A stretch of DNA of 64,000 nucleotides from DASWJZ01 sp963814905 (lineage in GTDB: Bacteria; Pseudomonadota; Alphaproteobacteria; Rhizobiales; Afifellaceae), in the NCBI GenBank assembly GCA_963814905.1, contig CAWFEM010000011.1:248001-312000 (forward strand). The letters run 5' to 3'. This document shows, piece by piece, positions 8,468 to 16,250 of this stretch. The translations under genes were made by a program, and so were the position numbers. Below the pieces are notes generated by a model. The model was given only the letters and a program-made list of their open reading frames with translations, had not been told where the DNA came from and did no database searches. Every line of letters starts with the position of its first letter. Position 1 is the stretch's first letter.

Positions 8468-9319
8468 ATGCGTCGGATGATCTTTAAGTGCCTGACAATC
8501 GTTGCAAGTGCCGCACTGGGGATGAGCCTGGCAGGTTCCGCCAACGCGCAGGAACTCATGGCCAAGGCCAAGGCCGGCGATCCGATCCGCATCGGCTTCG
8601 CCAACGAAATTCCGTTCGCCTATCCCGGCGACGACGGCAGCCCGCAGGGCTTCGTCAACGCGATCACCATCGGCATCCTGCACAACATGGGCTACGACAA
8701 GGTCGAGCCGGTGCAGACGGAATGGGGCGGGCTCATCCCCGGTCTGCAGGCGAACCGCTTCGACATCATCACCGGCGGCATGAACATCCTGCAGAGCCGT
8801 TGCGAGAACGTCGCCTTCTCCGAGCCGATCGCCAAGATCGGCGATGGCTTCATCGTCGCCCCGGGCAATCCCAAGGGGGTCGGCAACTACGAAGACCTGA
8901 AGGAAAAGGGCGCCGTCATGGTGACCGGCGCCGGCTACTCGAACATCGAGCAGGCAAAGGCCGCCGGCGTGCCGGAAAGCAACATCATGCAGGTCCCCGG
9001 CCCGACGGAGATTCTCGCCGCGGTCAAGGCCGGGCGTGCCGATGCGGGGGCCGGCACCTACTTCACCATGAAGCAGCTCGCCGACAGCTCCGACGGAGCC
9101 GTCGATGTAACCGATCCCGACGCAATGCCGGAGAGCCTCATCAATTGGGCCGGCATCGGATTCCGCAAAGCGGACCAGGACTTCCTCGACGCGTTCAACG
9201 CGGAGCTGAAGAAGTATGTCGGCTCCGACGAGATGATGGCCGCTGTGGCGAAATATGGCTACGGCAAGGGCTCGTTGCCTGGCGACAAGACGACGGAATG
9301 GGTCTGCGCCAACCGCTGA
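8468..9319 (+). CDS. ehuB: Amino-acid-type ABC transporter substrate-binding protein, EhuB-like (ectoine/hydroxyectoine)
   Basis: 283-aa periplasmic binding protein of the polar amino acid (HisJ/GlnH/EhuB) class: signal peptide (IFKCLTIVASAALGMSLAGSANA), then IGFANEIPFAYPGDDG, a typical opening, with GLIPGLQANRFDIITGGMNI and RCENVAFSEPI as in EhuB proteins. ATG 8468 follows GGAGGG; a nearby in-frame ATG at 8456 includes that site. It leads the rightward operon with two permeases, an ATPase and eutB/eutC homologues, which is the main reason for the ectoine assignment. Another cyclic or basic amino-acid derivative remains possible. Confidence 0.85.
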   Translation: MRRMIFKCLTIVASAALGMSLAGSANAQELMAKAKAGDPIRIGFANEIPFAYPGDDGSPQGFVNAITIGILHNMGYDKVEPVQTEWGGLIPGLQANRFDIITGGMNILQSRCENVAFSEPIAKIGDGFIVAPGNPKGVGNYEDLKEKGAVMVTGAGYSNIEQAKAAGVPESNIMQVPGPTEILAAVKAGRADAGAGTYFTMKQLADSSDGAVDVTDPDAMPESLINWAGIGFRKADQDFLDAFNAELKKYVGSDEMMAAVAKYGYGKGSLPGDKTTEWVCANR

Positions 9320-9328
9320 TCTGAGAGC

Positions 9329-9356
9329 GCGGCGGACCTGGCGATCGGTCCGCCGC
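9329..9356 (+). terminator. Stem-loop between ehuB and ehuC (attenuator/mRNA stabiliser)
   Basis: GCGGCGGACC (9329-9338) and GGTCCGCCGC (9347-9356) form a perfect 10-bp stem with an 8-nt loop, followed by TCTTCGC rather than a U-run. It begins 9 bp after the binding-protein stop. Such hairpins after binding-protein genes typically raise binding protein over permease by partial termination or 3' protection. Confidence 0.6.
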
Positions 9357-9417
9357 TCTTCGCAGGAGGGCACCTCTCATCCCGCCTTCGTGGCCTTGAG
9401 GAAAAGGTCTGAGCGGC

Positions 9418-10083
9418 ATGTCATATTTCGAGTTCCTCGCCCGCTACGGCGACCGGTTCCTTAGCGGCACGCTCGTCACCATCCTGCTGACCATCCTCGC
9501 CACGGTCCTGGCGGTGGCGATCGCGCTGGTGGCCGGCCTCATGCGACTGGCGCCGAACCCGTTCATCCGAGGCGCCGCCACCGTCTATATCGAGATATTC
9601 CGCGGCACCTCGCTGCTCGTGCAGCTCTACTGGATATTCTTCGTCCTCCCGCTTTTCGGTATCACCCTTGAGAAATTCACCGCCGGTTTCGTCGCCGTCG
9701 GCATGAATCTCGGCGCCTACGGGGCGGAACTGGTGCGTGGCGCGATCCTTTCGGTGCCAAGGGGCCAGTGGGAGGCCGCGCTGGCGCTCAACATGCCGCC
9801 GGCCAAGCGCATGCGGCGGGTGATCCTGCCGCAGGCGCTGCTGATCATGCTGCCGCCCTGGGGCAACCTGCTGATCGAGCTTCTGAAGGGCACCGCGCTG
9901 GTCGCGCTCATCGCCGTCGCCGATCTGATGTTTCAGGCCAAGCAGATCAACGGGACCACCTTCATGTCGGCTCAGGCGTTCGGCACGGCGCTGATCATCT
10001 ACTACGTCCTTGCCCGTTTCATGATCACGCCTCTCATGCGCTGGCTCGAAGGGTTCATGATGCGCAAGCTGGGCCGGGCCTGA
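9418..10083 (+). CDS. ehuC: Amino-acid ABC transporter permease (EhuC-like)
   Basis: 221-aa inner-membrane permease of the His/Glu/Gln/Arg/opine family with about five TM segments. The family EAA loop is seen in RGQWEAALALNMPPAKRMRRVILPQAL (conserved GQ-E-A--L and the ILPQAL end), which docks the ATPase. It follows the EhuB-like gene after a hairpin and precedes the second permease by 30 bp. The pair of small permeases plus one ATPase is the EhuABCD arrangement. The transported solute is inferred from neighbours. Confidence 0.87.
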   Translation: MSYFEFLARYGDRFLSGTLVTILLTILATVLAVAIALVAGLMRLAPNPFIRGAATVYIEIFRGTSLLVQLYWIFFVLPLFGITLEKFTAGFVAVGMNLGAYGAELVRGAILSVPRGQWEAALALNMPPAKRMRRVILPQALLIMLPPWGNLLIELLKGTALVALIAVADLMFQAKQINGTTFMSAQAFGTALIIYYVLARFMITPLMRWLEGFMMRKLGRA

Positions 10084-10113
10084 ACGATGCGCAGGCCGGG
10101 GAGACCCTGAGCC

Positions 10114-10785
10114 ATGTTCGATTGGCGCTGGGGCTTCGCCTGGGAGATCCTGCCCCGTCTCATCGTGGCGACCGGCAACACCCTGCTGGCGGCCGGACTG
10201 GGCTATGCCATAGCCGTCGTGCTTGGACTTGTCCTGGTGCTCGCGCAGCGCACGCCCTACAGAGCGCTGACGATGGCGGTGCGCGAGGCGATCGAGTTCA
10301 TCCGCTCCACCCCGCTCGTCCTGCAGATATTCTTCGTGTTCTACGTCGGTCCGCAGTTCGGCATCCGCCTCTCGCCCTGGACGAGCGGCATGATCGCCAT
10401 CGGGCTGCACTACGCGTCGTACCTGTCGGAGGTCTACCGCGGCGGCATCGAGAGCATCGCGAAGGGCCAATGGGAGGCGAGCCGGGCGCTGAATCTGAGC
10501 ACGGCGCGCACCTATTTCCGCATCATCATCCCGCAGGCGCTTCCGGCGAGCCTGCCCGGCATGGGCAACTACCTGGTCGGCATTCTCAAGGACACGCCGA
10601 TGCTGTCGGTGATCGGCGTCGCGGAGCTGATGCAGACGGCGAACGCCATCGGCTCTGAGACCTATCGCTTCCTGGAGCCCTATACGATGGTCGGCGTGAT
10701 CTTCCTTGTGATCTCGCTGCCCACCGCGGCCGGCTTGCGCGCGTTCGAGGCGTGGGTGCGCCGCGCGCTCGGCATCACCCGATAG
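10114..10785 (+). CDS. ehuD: Amino-acid ABC transporter permease (EhuD-like)
   Basis: 223-aa second permease of the heterodimeric channel, same family as its upstream neighbour. It shows REAIEFIRSTPLVLQIFFVFY near the second helix and the EAA loop GQWEASRALNLSTARTYFRIIIPQAL. A GGGGAG ribosome site lies upstream of ATG 10114. It is followed 22 bp later by the ATPase gene, so one transcript is likely. Confidence 0.87.
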   Translation: MFDWRWGFAWEILPRLIVATGNTLLAAGLGYAIAVVLGLVLVLAQRTPYRALTMAVREAIEFIRSTPLVLQIFFVFYVGPQFGIRLSPWTSGMIAIGLHYASYLSEVYRGGIESIAKGQWEASRALNLSTARTYFRIIIPQALPASLPGMGNYLVGILKDTPMLSVIGVAELMQTANAIGSETYRFLEPYTMVGVIFLVISLPTAAGLRAFEAWVRRALGITR

Positions 10786-10807
10786 GCGAGGAGGCTTCGA
10801 GGGCGCA

Positions 10808-11617
10808 ATGAGCGACGAGCAATATCCGACGAAACTGGAGCCCGGCGGCCCGATGGTCCGCTTCTCCAACGTCTCCAAGCGCTACGGCTCGCTGGTGGTT
10901 CTCGATTCCCTCGATCTCGATATCCAGGCCAACGAGATGGTCTCGATCATCGGTCCCTCGGGCTCCGGCAAGACGACCGTCTTGCGCATGCTGATGACGC
11001 TGGAGGAGATCAACGAAGGCGTGATCTACGTGGATGGCGAGCCGCTCACCCACATGGAGCGCAACGGCAGGCTCGTGCGCGCCAACTCCGCCCATATGCG
11101 CAGGATGCGCGGCAATATCGGCATGGTGTTCCAGCACTTCAATCTGTTCCCGCACATGACGGCGCTGCAGAACTGCATGGAGGCGCCGGTTCACGTGCTC
11201 GGCTTGAGCAAGGACGAAGCGGAGGCCCGCTCCGTGGAGCTCCTCGACCTGGTGGGGCTCGCCGACAAGAAAGACCAGCATCCCGCGCGCCTCTCCGGCG
11301 GTCAGCAGCAGCGCGTGGCGATCGCGCGGGCGCTTGCCATGCGCCCCAAGGTGATGCTCCTCGACGAAGTGACCTCGGCGCTCGATCCGGAGGTGATCGG
11401 CGAGGTCCTGACCGTAATCCGGAAGCTCAACAGCGAGCACAGCCTGACGATGCTGATGGTGACCCACCAGATGGGTTTCGCCAAGGAAATCTCCGACCGC
11501 GTCTGCTTCTTCTTCGCCGGCAAGATCGCCGAGCAGGGGCCGCCGTCGCAGATCTTCGGCGATCCGCAGAACGAGCGCACGCGGCAGTTCCTGAGCGCCG
11601 TGCTGGAGGCGGGCTGA
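10808..11617 (+). CDS. ehuA: Amino-acid ABC transporter ATP-binding protein (EhuA-like)
   Basis: 269-aa ATPase with every motif intact: Walker A GPSGSGKTT (residues ~50-58), Q-loop VFQHFNLFPHMT, signature LSGGQQQRVAIARAL, Walker B VMLLDEVTSALDPE and H-loop MLMVTHQMGFA. It belongs to the polar-amino-acid transporter class (GlnQ/HisP/EhuA). GAGGAGG precedes the ATG. The stop is 8 bp upstream of the eutB-like gene, tying import to catabolism. Confidence 0.9.
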   Translation: MSDEQYPTKLEPGGPMVRFSNVSKRYGSLVVLDSLDLDIQANEMVSIIGPSGSGKTTVLRMLMTLEEINEGVIYVDGEPLTHMERNGRLVRANSAHMRRMRGNIGMVFQHFNLFPHMTALQNCMEAPVHVLGLSKDEAEARSVELLDLVGLADKKDQHPARLSGGQQQRVAIARALAMRPKVMLLDEVTSALDPEVIGEVLTVIRKLNSEHSLTMLMVTHQMGFAKEISDRVCFFFAGKIAEQGPPSQIFGDPQNERTRQFLSAVLEAG

Positions 11618-11625
11618 TCCCTCCA

Positions 11626-12637
11626 ATGACCGAGCTCTCGCTCGCCGACATTGAGGCGGCGCGCCGGACGATCGCGGAAACCGCCATCGAAACGCCCCTC
11701 ATTCCCTCACCCACTCTGACGCAGCTCGCCGGCTGTGATGTTCTCCTGAAGCTGGAGATGACCCAGCCCATCGGCACGTTCAAGCTGCGCGGCGCCGCAA
11801 ACGCTATCCTGAACCTCTCGAACGACGTGAAGGGCGTGACCTGCTGCTCCACCGGCAACCACGGACGCGGCGTCGCCTATGCGGCGCGCAAGCGTGGCTT
11901 GAGAGCCGTTATCTGCATGTCGTCGCTAGTGCCGGCGACCAAGGTGGAAGGCATCCGCGCGCTCGGCGCGGAGGTCCGCATCGTCGGGCGCTCGCAGGAC
12001 GAGGCACTGGCCGAAAGCCGGCGGCTCGTCGCCGAAGAGGGGCTCCTTGAAATCTCGCCCTTCGACGATCCGCTGGTGATCGCCGGGCAGGGGACGATCG
12101 GCCTGGAGCTTGTGGAGCAGCGCCCCGATCTCGCCGCCGTTCTCGTGCCGCTCTCGGGCGGCGGCCTCGCCGGCGGGATCGCGTTCGCCGTCAAGCAGCT
12201 CAACCCGAAGGTCAAGGTCGTCGGCATCAGCATGGACCGCGGCGCGGCGATGTACGAGTCCGTTCGCGCGGGCCGGCCGGTCGACGTGGAGGAAGTCCCG
12301 AGCCTCGCCGACTCGCTCGGCGGAGGCATCGGCGACGACAACCGGCTCTCCTTCGCGCTCTGCCGCGACCTCCTCGACGACATCGTGCTCGTCACCGAAG
12401 AGGAGATCTATCGCGGGATGCAGGCAGCCTATTATCAGGACCGGATCGTGTGCGAGGGCGCGTCAGCCGTCGGGATCGCGGCGCTCCTCGCCGGCAAGCT
12501 GCCGCCGCTTGCCGGGGCCGACCGCGACGATCGTCACCGGCCGCAATCTCGACATGAAGATGCACGCCGACATCATGCAGGGACGCGATGTGCGGCTCGG
12601 CGATGTCGTGGTGAAGGGGCAAGCCTATGCCGCATGA
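11626..12637 (+). CDS. eutB: EutB-like PLP-dependent threonine/hydroxyectoine dehydratase, frameshifted near its 3' end
   Basis: Fold-type II PLP enzyme of the threonine dehydratase family: PLP lysine in PIGTFKLRGAAN, STGNHGRGVAYAARK, and the phosphate-binding LSGGGLAGGIA. EutB acts on the hydroxyectoine branch (hydroxy-diaminobutyrate). The frame is intact to KLPPLAG (~12513), then one extra G in a GGGG run (12514-12517) shifts it. The correct C-terminus (TIVTGRNLDMKMHADIM...) continues in the next frame to TGA 12637, overlapping the eutC ATG (ATGA). Because of the shift the unshifted frame has no stop and runs straight into eutC. Real mutation or sequencing error cannot be separated here. 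Confidence 0.8.
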
Positions 12638-13615
12638 GATCCGCGATCCTGACGGAGAGCGAGCTGCGCGAGCGGGTCACGCTCGATCTCGGCGTCGTCG
12701 ACGTCGTGGAGCGCGCTTTCGTGGCGCTCTCCGGAGGAGAGGTGATCCTGCCGCCGATCCTGTCGATGGAAATCCCCGACGCGCATGGCGAGGTCGACGT
12801 CAAGACCGCCTACATTCCCGGTCTTGACGGTTTTGCGATCAAGGTCAGCCCAGGCTTTTTCGACAACCCGAAGATCGGGCTGCCGAGCCTGAACGGTCTG
12901 ATGATCCTGTTCTCCGCGAAGACCGGCCTGGTCGAGGCGCTTCTTCTCGACAACGGCTATCTGACCGATATCCGCACCGCGGCGGCGGGCGCCGTCGCCG
13001 CGCGCCACCTGGCGCCGCAGACGGTGACGACGGCCGGCGTGATCGGGACCGGCGTGCAGGCGCGCCTGCAGATCGAGGCGGCCCACCTCGTCCGGCCTTT
13101 CTCGCGGGCGCTCGTCTGGGGACGCGACGCGGCGAAGGCGGCGGCCTGCGCGCACGATATCGCCGCCCGCCTCGGGATCGAGGCTGAGGCCATCGCCGAC
13201 CCGGCGCGTCTCGTCGCGGAAAGCCAGATCGTCGTCACCACCACGCCGGCGCGCGCGCCGGTGCTGAACGCCGACTGGCTGCATCCGGGGCTGCACATCA
13301 CCGCGATGGGCTCCGACCAGGCCGGAAAGAACGAGATCGACCCGGCCGCGCTGGTTCGCGCCGACGCCTACATCTGCGATCGCGTCAGCCAGTGCGAGGC
13401 GCTCGGCGAGCTTCGCGCGGCGCTTGAAGCGGGCCTCTGGAAGAAGGGCACGCCGGCCGAGCTTGGCGCGGTCATTTCCGGTGCCGCAACCAGGCCGGCG
13501 GACAGCTTCCGACATTACGATCTGCGACCTCACCGGCACCGGCGCGCAGGACACCGCGATCGCGACCCATGTCTGCGCCGCGCTCACGGATGCGGGCACG
13601 GTGATCCGCGCATGA
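12634..13615 (+). CDS. eutC: EutC-like ornithine cyclodeaminase/mu-crystallin family protein, frameshifted near its 3' end
   Basis: About 326 codons. Ornithine cyclodeaminase fold: YIPGLDGFAIKVSPGF near the substrate site, NGYLTDIRTAAAGAVAARHL, the NAD-binding GVIGTGVQARLQIEA and ITAMGSDQAGKNEI. EutC proteins occur beside EutB in hydroxyectoine operons. After RPADS (~13506) the four bases TTCC (13507-13510) shift the frame by one. The genuine end (DITICDLTGTGAQDTAIATHV...) is in the next frame and stops at 13615, overlapping an ATG of a nitrilase stub. Without correction the ORF reads on to 13689. Confidence 0.8.
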
Positions 13616-13689
13616 AGGTCGGCGTCTTCCAGGCGGCCTGCGCCGGTGTCCGACGGCTGACGCTTTCCATGCAATCCGTAGGTCTGTGA
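13612..13689 (+). pseudogene. 5' stub of carbon-nitrogen hydrolase (nitrilase/amidase family)
   Basis: ATG 13612 overlaps the true eutC stop (ATGA). The first codons read MKVGVFQAACAG, the usual opening beta-strand of nitrilase-superfamily enzymes. Similarity ends there and the frame stops after 25 codons, 1 bp before the next gene. It looks like the start of a once-full gene whose remaining ~250 codons were deleted. The motif is short, so the family is a moderate inference. Confidence 0.5.
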
Positions 13690-13690
13690 C

Positions 13691-14851
13691 GTGCACGCGA
13701 ACCCGTTCACCGACGCTGAGCTTGCCGCGCGCGTGTCCCGCGTCCGCGCTGCGATGCAGGCGCGCGGTCTCGACCTGCTTCTGCTCTCCGCGCCGGAAAA
13801 CATCTTCTACCTGACCGGCCTCGACCACTGGGGCTATTTCGCGCCGCATATTCTCGTCGTGCCGGCCGACGGCGAGATGACGCTGATCACCCGCGCGATG
13901 GAGCGCGTGACGATCGCGCATCAGGTCCGCAACGCCCGCTTCGAAGGCCATACCGACAGCGAGAGCGCGGCCGACCTCGCCGTTCGGCACCTTCACGCGC
14001 GTCGACAGGGGCGCATCGGTCGCGACCGCATCGGCGTGGAGTCGTGGTCGGCCGGATATTCCCACGGTTTCGGCGCGACCCTGCAGTCGGCCGTGGGCGA
14101 CGCGGAGTGGGTGGATGTCACCGGACTTGTCGATGCCTTGCGGCTGGTCAAGTCGCCGGCGGAACAAGCGCTGATGCGTCGCGCCGCCCGGGCCTCCGAC
14201 GCCGGCACGCTGGCCGCGATCGCCGCGATAAGCGACGGCGCGCGCGAGGCGGACGTCGCCGCGGAGTGCCTTGCCGCGATGACCCGCGCCGGCGGCACGC
14301 CACCGGGCTTCGGCCCGTTCATCCGGCCAGAGGTGCGCATTGCGGAGGAGCATACGAGCTGGGGCGACGGGATCTATCGCGGCGGCGAAAAGGTGATGCT
14401 GGAGGTCGCGGGATGCGTGGCGCGCTACAACGCGCCGCAGGGGCGGCTCGTCAGCATTGGCGCAATCTCCGACGCCGATGCGGCGATGGCCGAACTCTCC
14501 AAGCGCGCCTTCCAGGCGATTCTCACCGCACTCGCCCCGGGCAAGCGCGCGCGCGACATCTACGATGCCTGGCAGGCGGTCGTCGACGACGCCGGGATGC
14601 CGCAGTATCGCCGCCATCATTGCGGCTATGCCGTCGGTATCGGTTTCCCGCCGTCATGGACCGGCGGCAATCGCGTCACCGGATTGCGTCACGATTCCGA
14701 TTTCATGATCGAGGAGGGCATGACCTTCCACGCGATGTCGTGGTTCACCGAGACGAGCCGCGGCGACTTCTTCGTCTCAAACACGGTGCTTCTCGGCCCG
14801 GACGGCGCCGAGGTCCTGACCAAGACACCACCCGGCCCGATCGTGGCCTGA
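13691..14851 (+). CDS. Second EutD/DoeA-like M24 (creatinase-family) hydrolase
   Basis: 386 aa, GTG start. Creatinase N-domain (LLSAPENIFYLTGLDHWGYFAPHIL) and a catalytic domain again lacking metal ligands (MLEVAGCVARYNAPQGRLV; HHCGYAVGIGFPPSWTGG instead of the GHG histidine). It resembles the ectoine-hydrolase clade, as does the 7123-8316 protein, but is a clear paralogue, not a duplicate. The two flank the transporter on opposite arms. One may act on ectoine and the other on hydroxyectoine or another cyclic amidine, which is inference. It is 17 bp upstream of the aminotransferase. Confidence 0.8.
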   Translation: MHANPFTDAELAARVSRVRAAMQARGLDLLLLSAPENIFYLTGLDHWGYFAPHILVVPADGEMTLITRAMERVTIAHQVRNARFEGHTDSESAADLAVRHLHARRQGRIGRDRIGVESWSAGYSHGFGATLQSAVGDAEWVDVTGLVDALRLVKSPAEQALMRRAARASDAGTLAAIAAISDGAREADVAAECLAAMTRAGGTPPGFGPFIRPEVRIAEEHTSWGDGIYRGGEKVMLEVAGCVARYNAPQGRLVSIGAISDADAAMAELSKRAFQAILTALAPGKRARDIYDAWQAVVDDAGMPQYRRHHCGYAVGIGFPPSWTGGNRVTGLRHDSDFMIEEGMTFHAMSWFTETSRGDFFVSNTVLLGPDGAEVLTKTPPGPIVA

Positions 14852-14867
14852 ACGCCTGGAGGAAACG

Positions 14868-16235
14868 ATGCTCAGCAACGACCAACTCGACCGGTGGGAC
14901 CGCGCGCACTTCTTCCATCCGTCGACGCATCTCGCCAAGCACGCTCGCGGCGAGAGCCCCAGCCGTATCGTGACCGGCGCCTCGGGCGTCTACATCGAGG
15001 ATCGCGACGGCGTGCGTCTGCTCGACGCCTTTGCGGGCCTTTATTGCGTCAATGTCGGCTACGGGCGACAGGAAATCGCCGACGCGATCGCGGAGCAGGC
15101 CAAGAAGCTCGCCTACTACCACGCCTATGTCGGCCACGGCACGGAGGCCTCGATCACGCTCGCCGAGATGGTCATCGAGCGTGCTCCGGCCAACATGTCG
15201 CGCGTCTATTTCGGGCTCGGCGGCTCCGACGCCAACGAGACCAACGTCAAGCTCGTCTGGTACTACAACAATGTCCTGAAGCGCCCCGAGAAGAAGAAGA
15301 TCGTCTCGCGCTGGCGCGGCTATCACGGCTCGGGGCTCGTCACCGGATCGCTCACCGGGCTGGAGCTCTTCCACAAGCAGTTCGATCTGCCGCTCGACCG
15401 CATCCTCCACACCGAGGCGCCCTACTACTTTCGCCGGCCCGACCTCGCGATGAGCGAGGCGGACTTCGTCGCGCATTGCGTGCGCGAGCTGGAGGCGCTG
15501 ATCGAACGCGAGGGCGCCGACACGATCGCCGCTTTCATCGGCGAGCCGGTTCTCGGGACCGGCGGCATCGTGCCGCCGCCGGCCGGTTATTGGGAGGCGA
15601 TCCAGGCGGTCCTCAAGAAGCACGATATCCTGCTGATCGCCGACGAGGTCGTGACCGGCTTCGGGCGTCTCGGCTCGATGTTCGGCTCCGACCATTACGG
15701 CATCGAGGCGGACATCATCACCATCGCCAAGGGGCTGACCTCCGCCTATGCGCCGCTCTCCGGCTCCATCATCTCAGAGAAGGTCTGGAAGGTTCTCGAA
15801 GCGGGCACGGACGAGTTCGGCGCGATCGGCCATGGCTGGACTTATTCCGCCCACCCGATCGGCGCGGCGGCGGGGATCGCGAACCTGAAACTGGTCGACG
15901 AGCTGGGCCTGATCGACAATGCCCGCGAGGTCGGCGGCTATTTGAGGAAGACGATGCGAGAGGCGCTCGGCGACCATCCCAATGTCGGCGATATCCGCGG
16001 GGAGGGGATGCTTTGCGCCGTCGAGCTCGTCGAGGATCGCGACGATCGGACGTTCTTCGATCCGGCGAAGCAGGTCGGCGCGAAGGTGGTGGCGGAGCTT
16101 CTCAGCCGCGGCGTCATCGGTCGCGCCATGCCGCAAGGCGACATTATCGGCTTCGCGCCGCCGCTTTGCCTGAGCCGCGCGGAAGCCGACATCGTCGTCG
16201 GCGCGACCAAGGCAGCCGTGCACGAACAGCTCTGA
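14868..16235 (+). CDS. Class III PLP-dependent aminotransferase (DoeD-like, diaminobutyrate/omega-amino acid)
   Basis: 455-aa fold-type I aminotransferase: FAGLYCVNVGYG, GSDANETNVKLVWYYNN, SRWRGYHGSG, EPVLGTGGIVPPP, the PLP Asp in LLIADEVVTGFGRLG and the Schiff-base Lys in IITIAKGLTSAYAPL. GGAGGAAACG precedes the ATG. In ectoine pathways a class III transaminase (DoeD/Atf) converts 2,4-diaminobutyrate to aspartate semialdehyde, the best contextual role. Taurine- or omega-amino-acid:pyruvate aminotransferases share these motifs. It closes the rightward operon; no semialdehyde dehydrogenase follows. Confidence 0.87.
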   Translation: MLSNDQLDRWDRAHFFHPSTHLAKHARGESPSRIVTGASGVYIEDRDGVRLLDAFAGLYCVNVGYGRQEIADAIAEQAKKLAYYHAYVGHGTEASITLAEMVIERAPANMSRVYFGLGGSDANETNVKLVWYYNNVLKRPEKKKIVSRWRGYHGSGLVTGSLTGLELFHKQFDLPLDRILHTEAPYYFRRPDLAMSEADFVAHCVRELEALIEREGADTIAAFIGEPVLGTGGIVPPPAGYWEAIQAVLKKHDILLIADEVVTGFGRLGSMFGSDHYGIEADIITIAKGLTSAYAPLSGSIISEKVWKVLEAGTDEFGAIGHGWTYSAHPIGAAAGIANLKLVDELGLIDNAREVGGYLRKTMREALGDHPNVGDIRGEGMLCAVELVEDRDDRTFFDPAKQVGAKVVAELLSRGVIGRAMPQGDIIGFAPPLCLSRAEADIVVGATKAAVHEQL

Positions 16236-16250
16236 TTGAGCCGGCGTCGG

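Noticed and set aside
11626..13689. Single 687-aa EutB-EutC fusion protein
   Set aside because: The fusion exists only because of a frameshift in eutB; the correct EutB end and an ATGA-coupled eutC start are both visible, and the fused frame also runs past the true eutC end.
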